From Luzula sylvatica (taxonomy: Eukaryota; Streptophyta; Magnoliopsida; Poales; Juncaceae), in assembly GCA_946800325.1 (NCBI GenBank), contig OX326961.1, forward strand, positions 9,402,655 to 9,466,654: a stretch of 64,000 bases of DNA. Reading direction: 5' to 3'. This document shows, one piece after another, positions 1 to 12,041 of the stretch; the stretch's first letter is position 1, and each line of letters opens with the position of its first letter. The position numbers were made by a program, and so were the translations under genes. Below the pieces are notes generated by a model. That model had not been told where the DNA came from. It did no database searches and was given only the letters and a program-made list of their open reading frames with translations.

Positions 1-117
1 GAATCGAAAAACAAACTTTCTTAGTGTTTGTGAAATTTGGTGAAAAGTTATGTAGTAAAAGATACGATACAAATGATCTAAAAACACGTTATTTCAACTC
101 CTCAAAGCGTTAAAATC

Positions 118-138
118 TTGTTTTGAATCGAAAAACAA
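118..138. repeat. Dyad across the monomer junction, 7-bp arms
   Basis: TTGTTTT at 118-124 is the exact reverse complement of AAAACAA at 132-138, with a 7-base spacer (GAATCGA). The dyad spans the junction between consecutive monomers as I set them, and recurs at nearly every junction. It is shortened by one pair in the 123-bp monomers that lack one T of the T-run, and altered in monomers reading CTTGTATTG. The arms are A/T-rich, so a hairpin or cruciform would be weak. A structural role is inference. Confidence 0.6.
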
Positions 139-248
139 ACTTTCTTAGTGTTTGTGAAATTTGGTGAAAAGTTATGTAGTAAAAGATACGATACAAATGA
201 TCTAAAAACACGTTATTTGAACTCCTCAAAGCGTTAAAATCTTGTTTT
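125..248. repeat. Reference 124-bp monomer (generic type)
   Basis: This is a representative unmodified monomer. In monomer coordinates it has A-runs at 7-11, 43-46, 57-60, 80-84 and 112-115, and a T-run at 121-124. A doubled GATAC lies at 61-70, and CpG sites at 5, 65, 87 and 108. Most variation is at a few sites: 15-21 (CTTTCTT, CCTTCTT, CTATCTT or CTTTCTC), 31-33 (TGA, TCA or TTA), 50-56 (ATGTAGT, ACGTAGT, ACGTACT, AGGTAGT or ATGTTGT), 68-72 (ATACA, ATTCA or ATACG), 78-86 and 94-99. These sites define the monomer types used to trace the higher-order units. It encodes nothing: 124 is not a multiple of three and all frames close quickly. Confidence 0.95.
135..155. repeat. Second dyad, 6-bp arms, overlapping the first
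   Basis: ACAAAC at 135-140 is the exact reverse complement of GTTTGT at 150-155, with a 9-base spacer. Its left arm shares bases 135-138 with the right arm of the junction dyad, so the two foldings exclude each other. The spacer carries much of the monomer's variation (TTTCTTAGT, TTTCTCAGT, CTTCTTAGT, TATCTTAGT), while the arms are mostly kept. Monomers reading GTGTGTG, GTTTCTG or GTGATTG break the right arm. Confidence 0.5.
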
Positions 249-742
249 GAATCGAAAAACAAACTTTCTTAGTGTGTGTGAAATTTGGTGAAAAGTTATG
301 TAGTAAAAGATACGATACAAATGATGTAAAACACGTTATTTGAACTCCTCAAAGCGTTAAAATCTTGTTTTGAATCGAAAAACAAACCTACTTTGTGTTT
401 GTAAAATTTGGTGAAAAGTTATGTTGTAAAAGATACGATACAAATGATCTAAAAACACGTTATTTCAACTCCTCAATGCGTTAAAATCTTGTTTTGAATC
501 GAAAAACAAACCTTCTTAGTGTTTGTGAAATTTGGTGAAAAGTTATGTAGTAAAAGATACGATACGAATGATCTAAAAACACGTTATTTGAACTCCTCAA
601 AGAGTTAAAATCTTGTTTTGAATCGAAAAACAAAGTTTCTTAGTGTTTGTGAAATTTGGTGGAAAGTTATGTAGTAAAAGATACGATACAAATGATCTAA
701 AAACCTGTTATTTGAACTCCTCAAAGCGTTAAAATCTTGTTT
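249..742. repeat. Four-monomer marker module (494 bp), first of four copies
   Basis: The order is: a monomer with GTGTGTG and GATGTAAAACACG (123 bp); one with AAACCTACTTTG, TATGTTGT and CAATGCG; one with AAACCTTC, GATACGAATG and CAAAGAG; and one with AAAGTTTC, GTGGAAAG and CTTGTTTGAATC (123 bp). The module recurs intact at 2732-3225, 7453-7946 and 8195-8688. Its last two monomers also appear as a pair inside the 4726-bp units. The fourth monomer underlies the longest minus-strand open frames in the window. Confidence 0.88.
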
Positions 743-1361
743 GAATCGAAAAACAAACTTTCTTAGTGTTTGTGAAATTTGGTGAAAAGTTATGTAGTAA
801 AAGATACGATACAAATGATCTAAAAACACGTTATTTCAACTCCTCAAAGCGTTAAAATCTTGTTTTGAATCGAAAAACAAACCTTCTTAGTGTTTGTGAA
901 ATTTGGTGAAAAGTTATGTAGTAAAAGATACGATACAAATGATCTAAAAACACGTTATTTGAACTCCTCAAAGCGTTAAAATCTTGTTTTGAATCGAAAA
1001 ACAAACTTTCTTAGTGTTTGTGAAATTTGGTGAAAAGTTATGTAGTAAAAGATACGATACAAATGATCTAAAACACGTTATTTGAACTCCTCAAAGCGTT
1101 AAAATCTTGTTTTGAATCGAAAAACAAACTTTCTTAGTGTTTGTGAAATTTGGTGAAAAGTTATGTAGTAACAGATACGATACAAATGATCTAAAAACAC
1201 GTTATTTGAACTCCTCAAAGCGTTAAAATCTTGTTTTGAATCGAAAAACAAACTTTCTCAGTGTTTGTGAAATTTGGTGAAAAGTTACGTAGTAAAAGAT
1301 ACGATACAAATGATCTCAAAACACGTTATTTGAACGCCTCAAAGCGTTAAAATCTTGTTTT

Positions 1362-1491
1362 GAATCGAAAAACAAACTTTCTCAGTGTTTGTGAAATTTG
1401 GTGAAAAGTTATGTAGTAAAACATAAACATACGATACAAATGATGTAAAAACACGTTATTTGAACTCCTCAAAGCGTTAAAATCTTGTTTT
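1362..1491. repeat. 130-bp monomer with AAACAT hexamer duplication (first of 14)
   Basis: GATACG at monomer position 61 is replaced by a sequence reading AAACATAAACATACG, a perfect tandem duplication of AAACAT that adds 6 bp. Most of these monomers also carry CTCAG and GATGTAAAAAC. Starts of the others: 5705, 6083, 11168, 13529, 14279, 15276, 18255, 19005, 20002, 23601, 23979, 39854 and 42951. Twelve of the 14 are in block A and two in the mosaic segment. The unduplicated form is at 28077 and 32169. Confidence 0.92.
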
Positions 1492-2607
1492 GAATCGAAA
1501 AACAAACTATCTTAGTGTTTCTGAAATTTGGTGAAAAGTTATGTAGTACAAGATACGATACAAATGATCTAAAAACCTGTTATTTGAACTCCTCAAAGCG
1601 TTAAAATCTTGTTTTGAATCGAAAAACAAACTTTCTTAGTGTTTGTGAAATTTGGTGAAAAGTTATGTAGTAAAAGATACGATACAAATGATCTAAAAAC
1701 ACGTTATTTGAACTCCTCAAAGCGTTAAAATCTTGTTTTGAATCGAAAAACAAACTTTCTTAGTGTTTGTCAAATTTGGTGAAAAGTTATGTAGTAAAAG
1801 ATACGATACAAATGATCAAAAAACACGTTATTTGAACTCCCCAAAGCGTTAAAATCATGTTTTGAATCGAAAAACAAACTTTCTTAGTGTTTGTCAAATT
1901 TGGTGAAAAGTTATGTAGTAAAAGATACGATACGAATGATCTAAAAACACGTTATTTCAACTCCTCAAAGCGTTAAAATCTTGTTTTGAATCGAAAAACA
2001 AACTTTCTTAGTGTTTGTGAAATTTGGTGAAAAGTTATGTAGTAAAAGATACGATACAAATGATCTAAAAACACGTTATTTCAACTCCTCAAAGCGTTAA
2101 AATCTTGTTTTGAATCGTAAAACAAACTTTCTTTGTGTTTGTAAAATTTGGTGAAAAGTTATGTAGTAAAAGATACGATACAAATGATCTAAAAACACGT
2201 TATTTGAACTCCTCAAAGCGTTAAAATCTTGTTTTGAATCGAAAAACAAACCTTCTTAGTGTTTGTGAAATTTGGTGAAAAGTTATGTAGTAAAAGATAC
2301 GATACTAATGATCTAAAAACACGTTATTTGAACTCCTCAAAGCGTTAAAATCTTGTTTTGAATCGAAAAACAAACTTTCTTAGTGTTTGTGAAATTTGGT
2401 GAAAAGTTATGTAGTAAAAGATACGATACAAATGATCTAAAAACCTGTTTTTTGAACTCCTCAAAGCGTTAAAATCTTGTTTTGAATCGAAAAACAAACT
2501 TTCTTAGTGTTTGTGAAATTTGGTGAAAAGTTATGTAGTAAAAGATACGATACAAATGATCTAAAAACACGTTATTTCAACTCCTCAAAGCGTTAAAATC
2601 TTGTTTT

Positions 2608-5600
2608 GAATCGAAAAACAAACCTTCTTAGTGTTTGTGAAATTTGGTGAAAAGTTATGTAGTAAAAGATACGATACAAATGATCTAAAAACACGTTATT
2701 TGAACTCCTCAAAGCGTTAAAATCTTGTTTTGAATCGAAAAACAAACTTTCTTAGTGTGTGTGAAATTTGGTGAAAAGTTATGTAGTAAAAGATACGATA
2801 CAAATGATGTAAAACACGTTATTTGAACTCCTCAAAGCGTTAAAATCTTGTTTTGAATCGAAAAACAAACCTACTTTGTGTTTGTAAAATTTGGTGAAAA
2901 GTTATGTTGTAAAAGATACGATACAAATGATCTAAAAACACGTTATTTCAACTCCTCAATGCGTTAAAATCTTGTTTTGAATCGAAAAACAAACCTTCTT
3001 AGTGTTTGTGAAATTTGGTGAAAAGTTATGTAGTAAAAGATACGATACGAATGATCTAAAAACACGTTATTTGAACTCCTCAAAGAGTTAAAATCTTGTT
3101 TTGAATCGAAAAACAAAGTTTCTTAGTGTTTGTGAAATTTGGTGGAAAGTTATGTAGTAAAAGATACGATACAAATGATCTAAAAACCTGTTATTTGAAC
3201 TCCTCAAAGCGTTAAAATCTTGTTTGAATCGAAAAACAAACTTTCTTAGTGTTTGTGAAATTTGGTGAAAAGTTATGTAGTAAAAGATACGATACAAATG
3301 ATCTAAAAACCTGTTATTTGAACTCCTCAAAGCGTTAAAATCTTGTTTTGAATCGAAAAACAAACTTTCTTAGTGTTTGTGAAATTTGGTGAAAAGTTAT
3401 GTTGTAAAAGATACGATACAAATGATCTAAAAACACGTTATTTGAACCCCTCAAAGCGTTAAAATCTTGTTTTGAATCGAAAAACAAACTATCTTAGTGT
3501 TTGTGAAATTTGGTGAAAAGTTATGTAGTAAAAGATACGATACAAATGATCTAAAAACCTGTTATTTGAACTCCTCAAAGAGTTAAATTCTTGTTTTGAA
3601 TCGAAAAACAAACTTTCTTAGTGTTTGTGAAATTTGGTGAAAAGTTATGTAGTAAAAGATACGATACGAATGATCTAAAAACACGTTATTTCAACTCCAC
3701 AAAGCGTTAAAATCTTGTTTTGAATCGAAAAACAAACTTTCTTAGTGTTTGTGAAATTTGGTGAAAAGTTATGTAGTAAAAGATACGATACAAATGATCT
3801 AAAAACACGCCATTTCAACGCCTCAAAGCGTTAAAATCTTGTTTTGAATCGAAAAACATACTTTCTTAGTGTTTGTGAAATTTGGTGAAAAGTTATGTAG
3901 TAAAAGATACGATACAAATGATCTAAAAACACGTTATTTGAACTCCTCAAAGCATTAAAATCTTGTTTTGAATCGAAAAACAAACTTTCTTAGTGTGTGT
4001 GAAATTTGGTGAAAAGTTATGTAGTAAAAGATACGATACAAATGATCTAAAAACACGTTATTTGAACTCCTCAAAGCGTTAAAATCTTGTTTTGAATCGA
4101 AAAACAAACTATCTTAGTGTTTCTGAAATTTGGTGAAAAGTTATGTAGTACAAGATACGATACAAATGATCTAAAAACCTGTTATTTGAACTCCTCAAAG
4201 CGTTAAAATCTTGTTTTGAATCGAAAAACAAACTTTCTTAGTGTTTGTGAAATTTGGTGAAAAGTTATGTAGTAAAAGATACGATACAAATGATCTAAAA
4301 ACACGTTATTTGAACTCCTCAAAGCGTTAAAATCTTGTTTTGAATCGAAAAACAAACTTTCTTAGTGTTTGTCAAATTTGGTGAAAAGTTATGTAGTAAA
4401 AGATACGATACAAATGATCAAAAAACACGTTATTTGAACTCCCCAAAGCGTTAAAATCATGTTTTGAATCGAAAAACAAACTTTCTTAGTGTTTGTCAAA
4501 TTTGGTGAAAAGTTATGTAGTAAAAGATACGATACGAATGATCTAAAAACACGTTATTTCAACTCCTCAAAGCGTTAAAATCTTGTTTTGAATCGAAAAA
4601 CAAACTTTCTTAGTGTTTGTGAAATTTGGTGAAAAGTTATGTAGTAAAAGATACGATACAAATGATCTAAAAACACGTTATTTCAACTCCTCAAAGCGTT
4701 AAAATCTTGTTTTGAATCGTAAAACAAACTTTCTTTGTGTTTGTAAAATTTGGTGAAAAGTTATGTAGTAAAAGATACGATACAAATGATCTAAAAACAC
4801 GTTATTTGAACTCCTCAAAGCGTTAAAATCTTGTTTTGAATCGAAAAACAAACCTTCTTAGTGTTTGTGAAATTTGGTGAAAAGTTATGTAGTAAAAGAT
4901 ACGATACAAATGATCTAAAAACACGTTATTTGAACTCCTCAAAGCGTTAAAATCTTGTTTTGAATCGAAAAACAAACTTTCTTAGTGTTTGTGAAATTTG
5001 GTGAAAAGTTATGTAGTAAAAAATACGATACAAATGATCTAAAAACCTGTTTTTTGAACTCCTCAAAGCGTTAAAATCTTGTTTTGAATCGAAAAACAAA
5101 CTTTCTTAGTGTTTGTGAAATTTGGTGAAAAGTTATGTAGTAAAAGATACGATACAAATGATCTAAAAACACGTTATTTCAACTCCTCAAAGCGTTAAAA
5201 TCTTGTTTTGAATCGAAAAACAAACCTTCTTAGTGTTTGTGAAATTTGGTGAAAAGTTATGTAGTAAAAGATACGATACAAATGATCTAAAAACACGTTA
5301 TTTGAACTCCTCAAAGCGTTAAAATCTTGTTTTGAATCGAAAAACAAACTTTCTTAGTGTTTGTGAAATTTGGTGAAAAGTTATGTAGTAAAAGATACGA
5401 TACAAATGATCTAAAACACGTTATTTGAACTCCTCAAAGCGTTAAAATCTTGTTTTGAATCGAAAAACAAACTTTCTTAGTGTTTGTGAAATTTGGTGAA
5501 AAGTTATGTAGTAACAGATACGATACAAATGATCTAAAAACACGTTATTTGAACTCCTCAAAGCGTTAAAATCTTGTTTTGAATCGAAAAACAAACTTTC

Positions 5601-8070
5601 TCAGTGTTTGTGAAATTTGGTGAAAAGTTACGTAGTAAAAGATACGATACAAATGATCTCAAAACACGTTATTTGAACGCCTCAAAGCGTTAAAATCTTG
5701 TTTTGAATCGAAAAACAAACTTTCTCAGTGTTTGTGAAATTTGGTGAAAAGTTATGTAGTAAAACATAAACATACGATACAAATGATGTAAAAACACGTT
5801 ATTTGAACTCCTCAAAGCGTTAAAATCTTGTTTTGAATCGAAAAACAAACTTTCTTAGTGTTTGTGAAATTTGGTGAAAAGTTATGTAGTAACAGATACG
5901 ATACAAATGATCTAAAAACACGTTATTTGAACTCCTCAAAGCGTTAAAATCTTGTTTTGAATCGAAAAACAAACTTTCTCAGTGTTTGTGAAATTTGGTG
6001 AAAAGTTACGTAGTAAAAGATACGATACAAATGATCTCAAAACACGTTATTTGAACGCCTCAAAGCGTTAAAATCTTGTTTTGAATCGAAAAACAAACTT
6101 TCTCAGTGTTTGTGAAATTTGGTGAAAAGTTATGTAGTAAAACATAAACATACGATACAAATGATGTAAAAACACGTTATTTGAACTCCTCAAAGCGTTA
6201 AAATCTTGTTTTGAATCGAAAAACAAACTATCTTAGTGTTTCTGAAATTTGGTGAAAAGTTATGTAGTACAAGATACGATACAAATGATCTAAAAACCTG
6301 TTATTTGAACTCCTCAAAGCGTTAAAATCTTGTTTTGAATCGAAAAACAAACTTTCTTAGTGTTTGTGAAATTTGGTGAAAAGTTATGTAGTAAAAGATA
6401 CGATACAAATGATCTAAAAACACGTTATTTGAACTCCTCAAAGCGTTAAAATCTTGTTTTGAATCGAAAAACAAACTTTCTTAGTGTTTGTCAAATTTGG
6501 TGAAAAGTTATGTAGTAAAAGATACGATACAAATGATCAAAAAACACGTTATTTGAACTCCCCAAAGCGTTAAAATCATGTTTTGAATCGAAAAACAAAC
6601 TTTCTTAGTGTTTGTCAAATTTGGTGAAAAGTTATGTAGTAAAAGATACGATACGAATGATCTAAAAACACGTTATTTCAACTCCTCAAAGCGTTAAAAT
6701 CTTGTTTTGAATCGAAAAACAAACTTTCTTAGTGTTTGTGAAATTTGGTGAAAAGTTATGTAGTAAAAGATACGATACAAATGATCTAAAAACACGTTAT
6801 TTCAACTCCTCAAAGCGTTAAAATCTTGTTTTGAATCGTAAAACAAACTTTCTTTGTGTTTGTAAAATTTGGTGAAAAGTTATGTAGTAAAAGATACGAT
6901 ACAAATGATCTAAAAACACGTTATTTGAACTCCTCAAAGCGTTAAAATCTTGTTTTGAATCGAAAAACAAACCTTCTTAGTGTTTGTGAAATTTGGTGAA
7001 AAGTTATGTAGTAAAAGATACGATACTAATGATCTAAAAACACGTTATTTGAACTCCTCAAAGCGTTAAAATCTTGTTTTGAATCGAAAAACAAACTTTC
7101 TTAGTGTTTGTGAAATTTGGTGAAAAGTTATGTAGTAAAAGATACGATACAAATGATCTAAAAACCTGTTTTTTGAACTCCTCAAAGCGTTAAAATCTTG
7201 TTTTGAATCGAAAAACAAACTTTCTTAGTGTTTGTGAAATTTGGTGAAAAGTTATGTAGTAAAAGATACGATACAAATGATCTAAAAACACGTTATTTCA
7301 ACTCCTCAAAGCGTTAAAATCTTGTTTTGAATCGAAAAACAAACTTTCTTAGTGTTTGTGAAATTTGGTGAAAAGTTATGTAGTAAAAGATACGATACAA
7401 ATGATCTAAAAACACGTTATTTGAACTCCTCAAAGCGTTAAAATCTTGTTTTGAATCGAAAAACAAACTTTCTTAGTGTGTGTGAAATTTGGTGAAAAGT
7501 TATGTAGTAAAAGATACGATACAAATGATGTAAAACACGTTATTTGAACTCCTCAAAGCGTTAAAATCTTGTTTTGAATCGAAAAACAAACCTACTTTGT
7601 GTTTGTAAAATTTGGTGAAAAGTTATGTTGTAAAAGATACGATACAAATGATCTAAAAACACGTTATTTCAACTCCTCAATGCGTTAAAATCTTGTTTTG
7701 AATCGAAAAACAAACCTTCTTAGTGTTTGTGAAATTTGGTGAAAAGTTATGTAGTAAAAGATACGATACGAATGATCTAAAAACACGTTATTTGAACTCC
7801 TCAAAGAGTTAAAATCTTGTTTTGAATCGAAAAACAAAGTTTCTTAGTGTTTGTGAAATTTGGTGGAAAGTTATGTAGTAAAAGATACGATACAAATGAT
7901 CTAAAAACCTGTTATTTGAACTCCTCAAAGCGTTAAAATCTTGTTTGAATCGAAAAACAAACTTTCTTAGTGTTTGTGAAATTTGGTGAAAAGTTATGTA
8001 GTAAAAGATACGATACAAATGATCTAAAAACACGTTATTTCAACTCCTCAAAGCGTTAAAATCTTGTTTT
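2608..8070. repeat. HOR A1, copy 1: 44-monomer unit, 5463 bp
   Basis: Markers at 3103 and 8566, 3598 and 9061, and 5705 and 11168 are all 5463 bp apart. The length fits 44 x 124 plus 12 for two 130-bp monomers, minus 5 for five 123-bp monomers. The order begins with a CCTTC monomer and the four-monomer marker module. A distinctive run follows: GAACCCCTC, TTAAATTC, CAACTCCAC, CGCCATTTC, AACATACTTTC and GTGTGTG. It then passes through the CTATCTT/GTTTCTG monomer and the 130-bp monomers. Positions 2608-5834 align without register change with 8071-11297. I noticed only scattered differences, such as ACTCG for ACACG near 8526 and TATAATC for TAAAATC near 10039. Confidence 0.88.
5457..6212. repeat. 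Local 3-monomer tandem duplication (378 bp x 2)
   Basis: Three monomers occur twice in succession: GTAACAGAT; CTCAG with ACGTAGT and GAACGCCTC; and the 130-bp CATAAACAT monomer. The copies are 5457-5834 and 5835-6212, with 130-bp marker sites 378 bp apart (5761 and 6139). The related units near 1400 and 11200 have this triplet once, so it is a recent local duplication within HOR A1 copy 1. Part of this sequence is also the right end of the aligned segment 2608-5834. Confidence 0.9.
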
Positions 8071-8688
8071 GAATCGAAAAACAAACCTTCTTAGTGTTTG
8101 TGAAATTTGGTGAAAAGTTATGTAGTAAAAGATACGATACAAATGATCTAAAAACACGTTATTTGAACTCCTCAAAGCGTTAAAATCTTGTTTTGAATCG
8201 AAAAACAAACTTTCTTAGTGTGTGTGAAATTTGGTGAAAAGTTATGTAGTAAAAGATACGATACAAATGATGTAAAACACGTTATTTGAACTCCTCAAAG
8301 CGTTAAAATCTTGTTTTGAATCGAAAAACAAACCTACTTTGTGTTTGTAAAATTTGGTGAAAAGTTATGTTGTAAAAGATACGATACAAATGATCTAAAA
8401 ACACGTTATTTCAACTCCTCAATGCGTTAAAATCTTGTTTTGAATCGAAAAACAAACCTTCTTAGTGTTTGTGAAATTTGGTGAAAAGTTATGTAGTAAA
8501 AGATACGATACGAATGATCTAAAAACTCGTTATTTGAACTCCTCAAAGAGTTAAAATCTTGTTTTGAATCGAAAAACAAAGTTTCTTAGTGTTTGTGAAA
8601 TTTGGTGGAAAGTTATGTAGTAAAAGATACGATACAAATGATCTAAAAACCTGTTATTTGAACTCCTCAAAGCGTTAAAATCTTGTTT
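7453..8688. repeat. Six-monomer (742-bp) duplication around the marker module
   Basis: The four-monomer marker module at 7453-7946 is followed by a TTTCAAC monomer and a CCTTC monomer, then by a second module at 8195-8688. The offset is 742 bp, equal to 494 plus 248. This point is also where the second 5463-bp unit starts (8071), so the HOR boundary I chose may itself mark an exchange between two such modules. Confidence 0.8.
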
Positions 8689-11600
8689 GAATCGAAAAAC
8701 AAACTTTCTTAGTGTTTGTGAAATTTGGTGAAAAGTTATGTAGTAAAAGATACGATACAAATGATCTAAAAACCTGTCATTTGAACTCCTCAAAGCGTTA
8801 AAATCTTGTTTTGAATCGAAAAACAAACTTTCTTAGTGTTTGTGAAATTTGGTGAAAAGTTATGTTGTAAAAGATACGATACAAATGATCTAAAAACACG
8901 TTATTTGAACCCCTCAAAGCGTTAAAATCTTGTTTTGAATCGAAAAACAAACTATCTTAGTGTTTGTGAAATTTGGTGAAAAGTTATGTAGTAAAAGATA
9001 CGATATAAATGATCTAAAAACCTGTTATTTGAACTCCTCAAAGAGTTAAATTCTTGTTTTGAATCGAAAAACAAACTTTCTTAGTGTTTGTGAAATTTGG
9101 TGAAAAGTTATGTAGTAAAAGATACGATACGAATGATCTAAAAACACGTTATTTCAACTCCACAAAGCGTTAAAATCTTGTTTTGAATCGAAAAACAAAC
9201 TTTCTTAGTGTTTGTGAAATTTGGTGAAAAGTTATGTAGTAAAAGATACGATACAAATGATCTAAAAACACGCCATTTCAACGCCTCAAAGCGTTAAAAT
9301 CTTGTTTTGAATCGAAAAACATACTTTCTTAGTGTTTGTGAAATTTGGTGAAAAGTTATGTAGTAAAAGATACGATACAAATGATCTAAAAACACGTTAT
9401 TTGAACTCCTCAAAGCATTAAAATCTTGTTTTGAATCGAAAAACAAACTTTCTTAGTGTGTGTGAAATTTGGTGAAAAGTTCTGTAGTAAAAGATACGAT
9501 ACAAATGATCTAAAAACACGTTATTTGAACTCCTCAAAGCGTTAAAATCTTGTTTTGAATCGAAAAACAAACTATCTTAGTGTTTCTGAAATTTGGTGAA
9601 AAGTTATGTAGTACAAGATACGATACAAATGATCTAAAAACCTGTTATTTGAACTCCTCAAAGCGTTAAAATCTTGTTTTGAATCGAAAAACAAACTTTC
9701 TTAGTGTTTGTGAAATTTGGTGAAAAGTTATGTAGTAAAAGATACGATACAAATGATCTAAAAACACGTTATTTGAACTCCTCAAAGCGTTAAAATCTTG
9801 TTTTGAATCGAAAAACAAACTTTCTTAGTGTTTGTCAAATTTGGTGAAAAGTTATGTAGTAAAAGATACGATACAAATGATCAAAAAACACGTTATTTGA
9901 ACTCCCCAAAGCGTTAAAATCATGTTTTGAATCGAAAAACAAACTTTCTTAGTGTTTGTCAAATTTGGTGAAAAGTTATGTAGTAAAAGATACGATACGA
10001 ATGATCTAAAAACACGTTATTTCAACTCCTCAAAGCGTTATAATCTTGTTTTGAATCGAAAAACAAACTTTCTTAGTGTTTGTGAAATTTGGTGAAAAGT
10101 TATGTAGTAAAAGATACGATACAAATGATCTAAAAACACGTTATTTCAACTCCTCAAAGCGTTAAAATCTTGTTTTGAATCGTAAAACAAACTTTCTTTG
10201 TGTTTGTAAAATTTGGTGAAAAGTTATGTAGTAAAAAATACGATACAAATGATCTAAAAACACGTTATTTGAACTCCTCAAAGCGTTAAAATCTTGTTTT
10301 GAATCGAAAAACAAACCTTCTTAGTGTTTGTGAAATTTGGTGAAAAGTTATGTAGTAAAAGATACGATACAAATGATCTAAAAACACGTTATTTGAACTC
10401 CTCAAAGCGTTAAAATCTTGTTTTGAATCGAAAAACAAACTTTCTTAGTGTTTGTGAAATTTGGTGAAAAGTTATGTAGTAAAAGATACGATACAAATGA
10501 TCTAAAAACCTGTTTTTTGAACTCCTCAAAGCGTTAAAATCTTGTTTTGAATCGAAAAACAAACTTTCTTAGTGTTTGTGAAATTTGGTGAAAAGTTATG
10601 TAGTAAAAGATACGATACAAATGATCTAAAAACACGTTATTTCAACTCCTCAAAGCGTTAAAATCTTGTTTTGAATCGAAAAACAAACCTTCTTAGTGTT
10701 TGTGAAATTTGGTGAAAAGTTATGTAGTAAAAGATACGATACAAATGATCTAAAAACACGTTATTTGAACTCCTCAAAGCGTTAAAATCTTGTTTTGAAT
10801 CGAAAAACAAACTTTCTTAGTGTTTGTGAAATTTGGTGAAAAGTTATGTAGTAAAAGATACGATACAAATGATCTAAAACACGTTATTTGAACTCCTCAA
10901 AGCGTTAAAATCTTGTTTTGAATCGAAAAACAAACTTTCTTAGTGTTTGTGAAATTTGGTGAAAAGTTATGTAGTAACAGATACGATACAAATGATCTAA
11001 AAACACGTTATTTGAACTCCTCAAAGCGTTAAAATCTTGTTTTGAATCGAAAAACAAACTTTCTCAGTGTTTGTGAAATTTGGTGAAAAGTTACGTAGTA
11101 AAAGATACGATACAAATGATCTCAAAACACGTTATTTGAACGCCTCAAAGCGTTAAAATCTTGTTTTGAATCGAAAAACAAACTTTCTCAGTGTTTGTGA
11201 AATTTGGTGAAAAGTTATGTAGTAAAACATAAACATACGATACAAATGATGTAAAAACACGTTATTTGAACTCCTCAAAGCGTTAAAATCTTGTTTTGAA
11301 TCGAAAAACAAACTATCTTAGTGTTTCTGAAATTTGGTGAAAAGTTATGTAGTACAAGATACGATACAAATGATCTAAAAACCTGTTATTTGAACTCCTC
11401 AAAGCGTTAAAATCTTGTTTTGAATCGAAAAACAAACTTTCTTAGTGTTTGTGAAATTTGGTGAAAAGTTATGTAGTAAAAGATACGATACAAATGATCT
11501 AAAAACACGTTATTTGAACTCCTCAAAGCGTTAAAATCTTGTTTTGAATCGAAAAACAAACTTTCTTAGTGTTTGTCAAATTTGGTGAAAAGTTATGTAG

Positions 11601-12041
11601 TAAAAGATACGATACAAATGATCAAAAAACACGTTATTTGAACTCCCCAAAGCGTTAAAATCATGTTTTGAATCGAAAAACAAACTTTCTTAGTGTTTGT
11701 CAAATTTGGTGAAAAGTTATGTAGTAAAAGATACGATACGAATGATCTAAAAACACGTTATTTCAACTCCTCAAAGCGTTAAAATCTTGTTTTGAATCGA
11801 AAAACAAACTTTCTTAGTGTTTGTGAAATTTGGTGAAAAGTTATGTAGTAAAAGATACGATACAAATGATCTAAAAACACGTTATTTCAACTCCTCAAAG
11901 CGTTAAAATCTTGTTTTGAATCGTAAAACAAACTTTCTTTGTGTTTGTAAAATTTGGTGAAAAGTTATGTAGTAAAAGATACGATACAAATGATCTAAAA
12001 ACACGTCATTTGAACTCCTCAAAGCGTTAAAATCTTGTTTT
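8071..12041. repeat. HOR A1, copy 2, truncated (32 monomers, 3971 bp)
   Basis: The first 26 monomers (8071-11297) reproduce 2608-5834 in order and register. Copy 1 then carries the duplicated triplet, but this copy goes straight to the CTATCTT/GTTTCTG monomer at 11298. The next five monomers again follow the block A order. The last (11918-12041) has AATCGTAAAAC and CTTTGTG with ACGTCATTTG. The 4726-bp unit then begins. The length fits 32 x 124 plus 6 minus 3. Confidence 0.85.

Larger units (their letters stand above)
1..2607. repeat. Block A, left segment (21 monomers)
   Basis: Twenty-one monomers whose order is reused further right. Positions 1-991 repeat the order at about 7205-8194. The run from the 123-bp monomer near 1070 to 2607 contains a CTCAG/ACGTAGT/GAACGCCTC monomer, a 130-bp monomer (1362-1491), a CTATCTT/GTTTCTG/GTACAAG monomer and a TGATCAAA monomer. 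The same run precedes 7205, except that a 3-monomer duplication is added there. The length of 2607 bp equals 21 x 124 plus 6 minus 3, accounting for one 130-bp and three 123-bp monomers. It is probably the right part of a higher-order unit that begins outside the window. Confidence 0.85.

Noticed and set aside
605..829. Minus-strand open frame, 74 codons, with a twin at 7809-8033
   Set aside because: It lies wholly in satellite monomers, starts at GTG, and exists only because one monomer is 123 bp. There is no domain and no sign of coding selection.
3088..3363. Minus-strand open frames of 91 codons here and at 8551, 15515, 16258, 20241 and 20984
   Set aside because: All cover the same 123-bp monomer type and neighbours, and start at TTG. 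The peptide simply repeats the 41-residue translation of the monomer.
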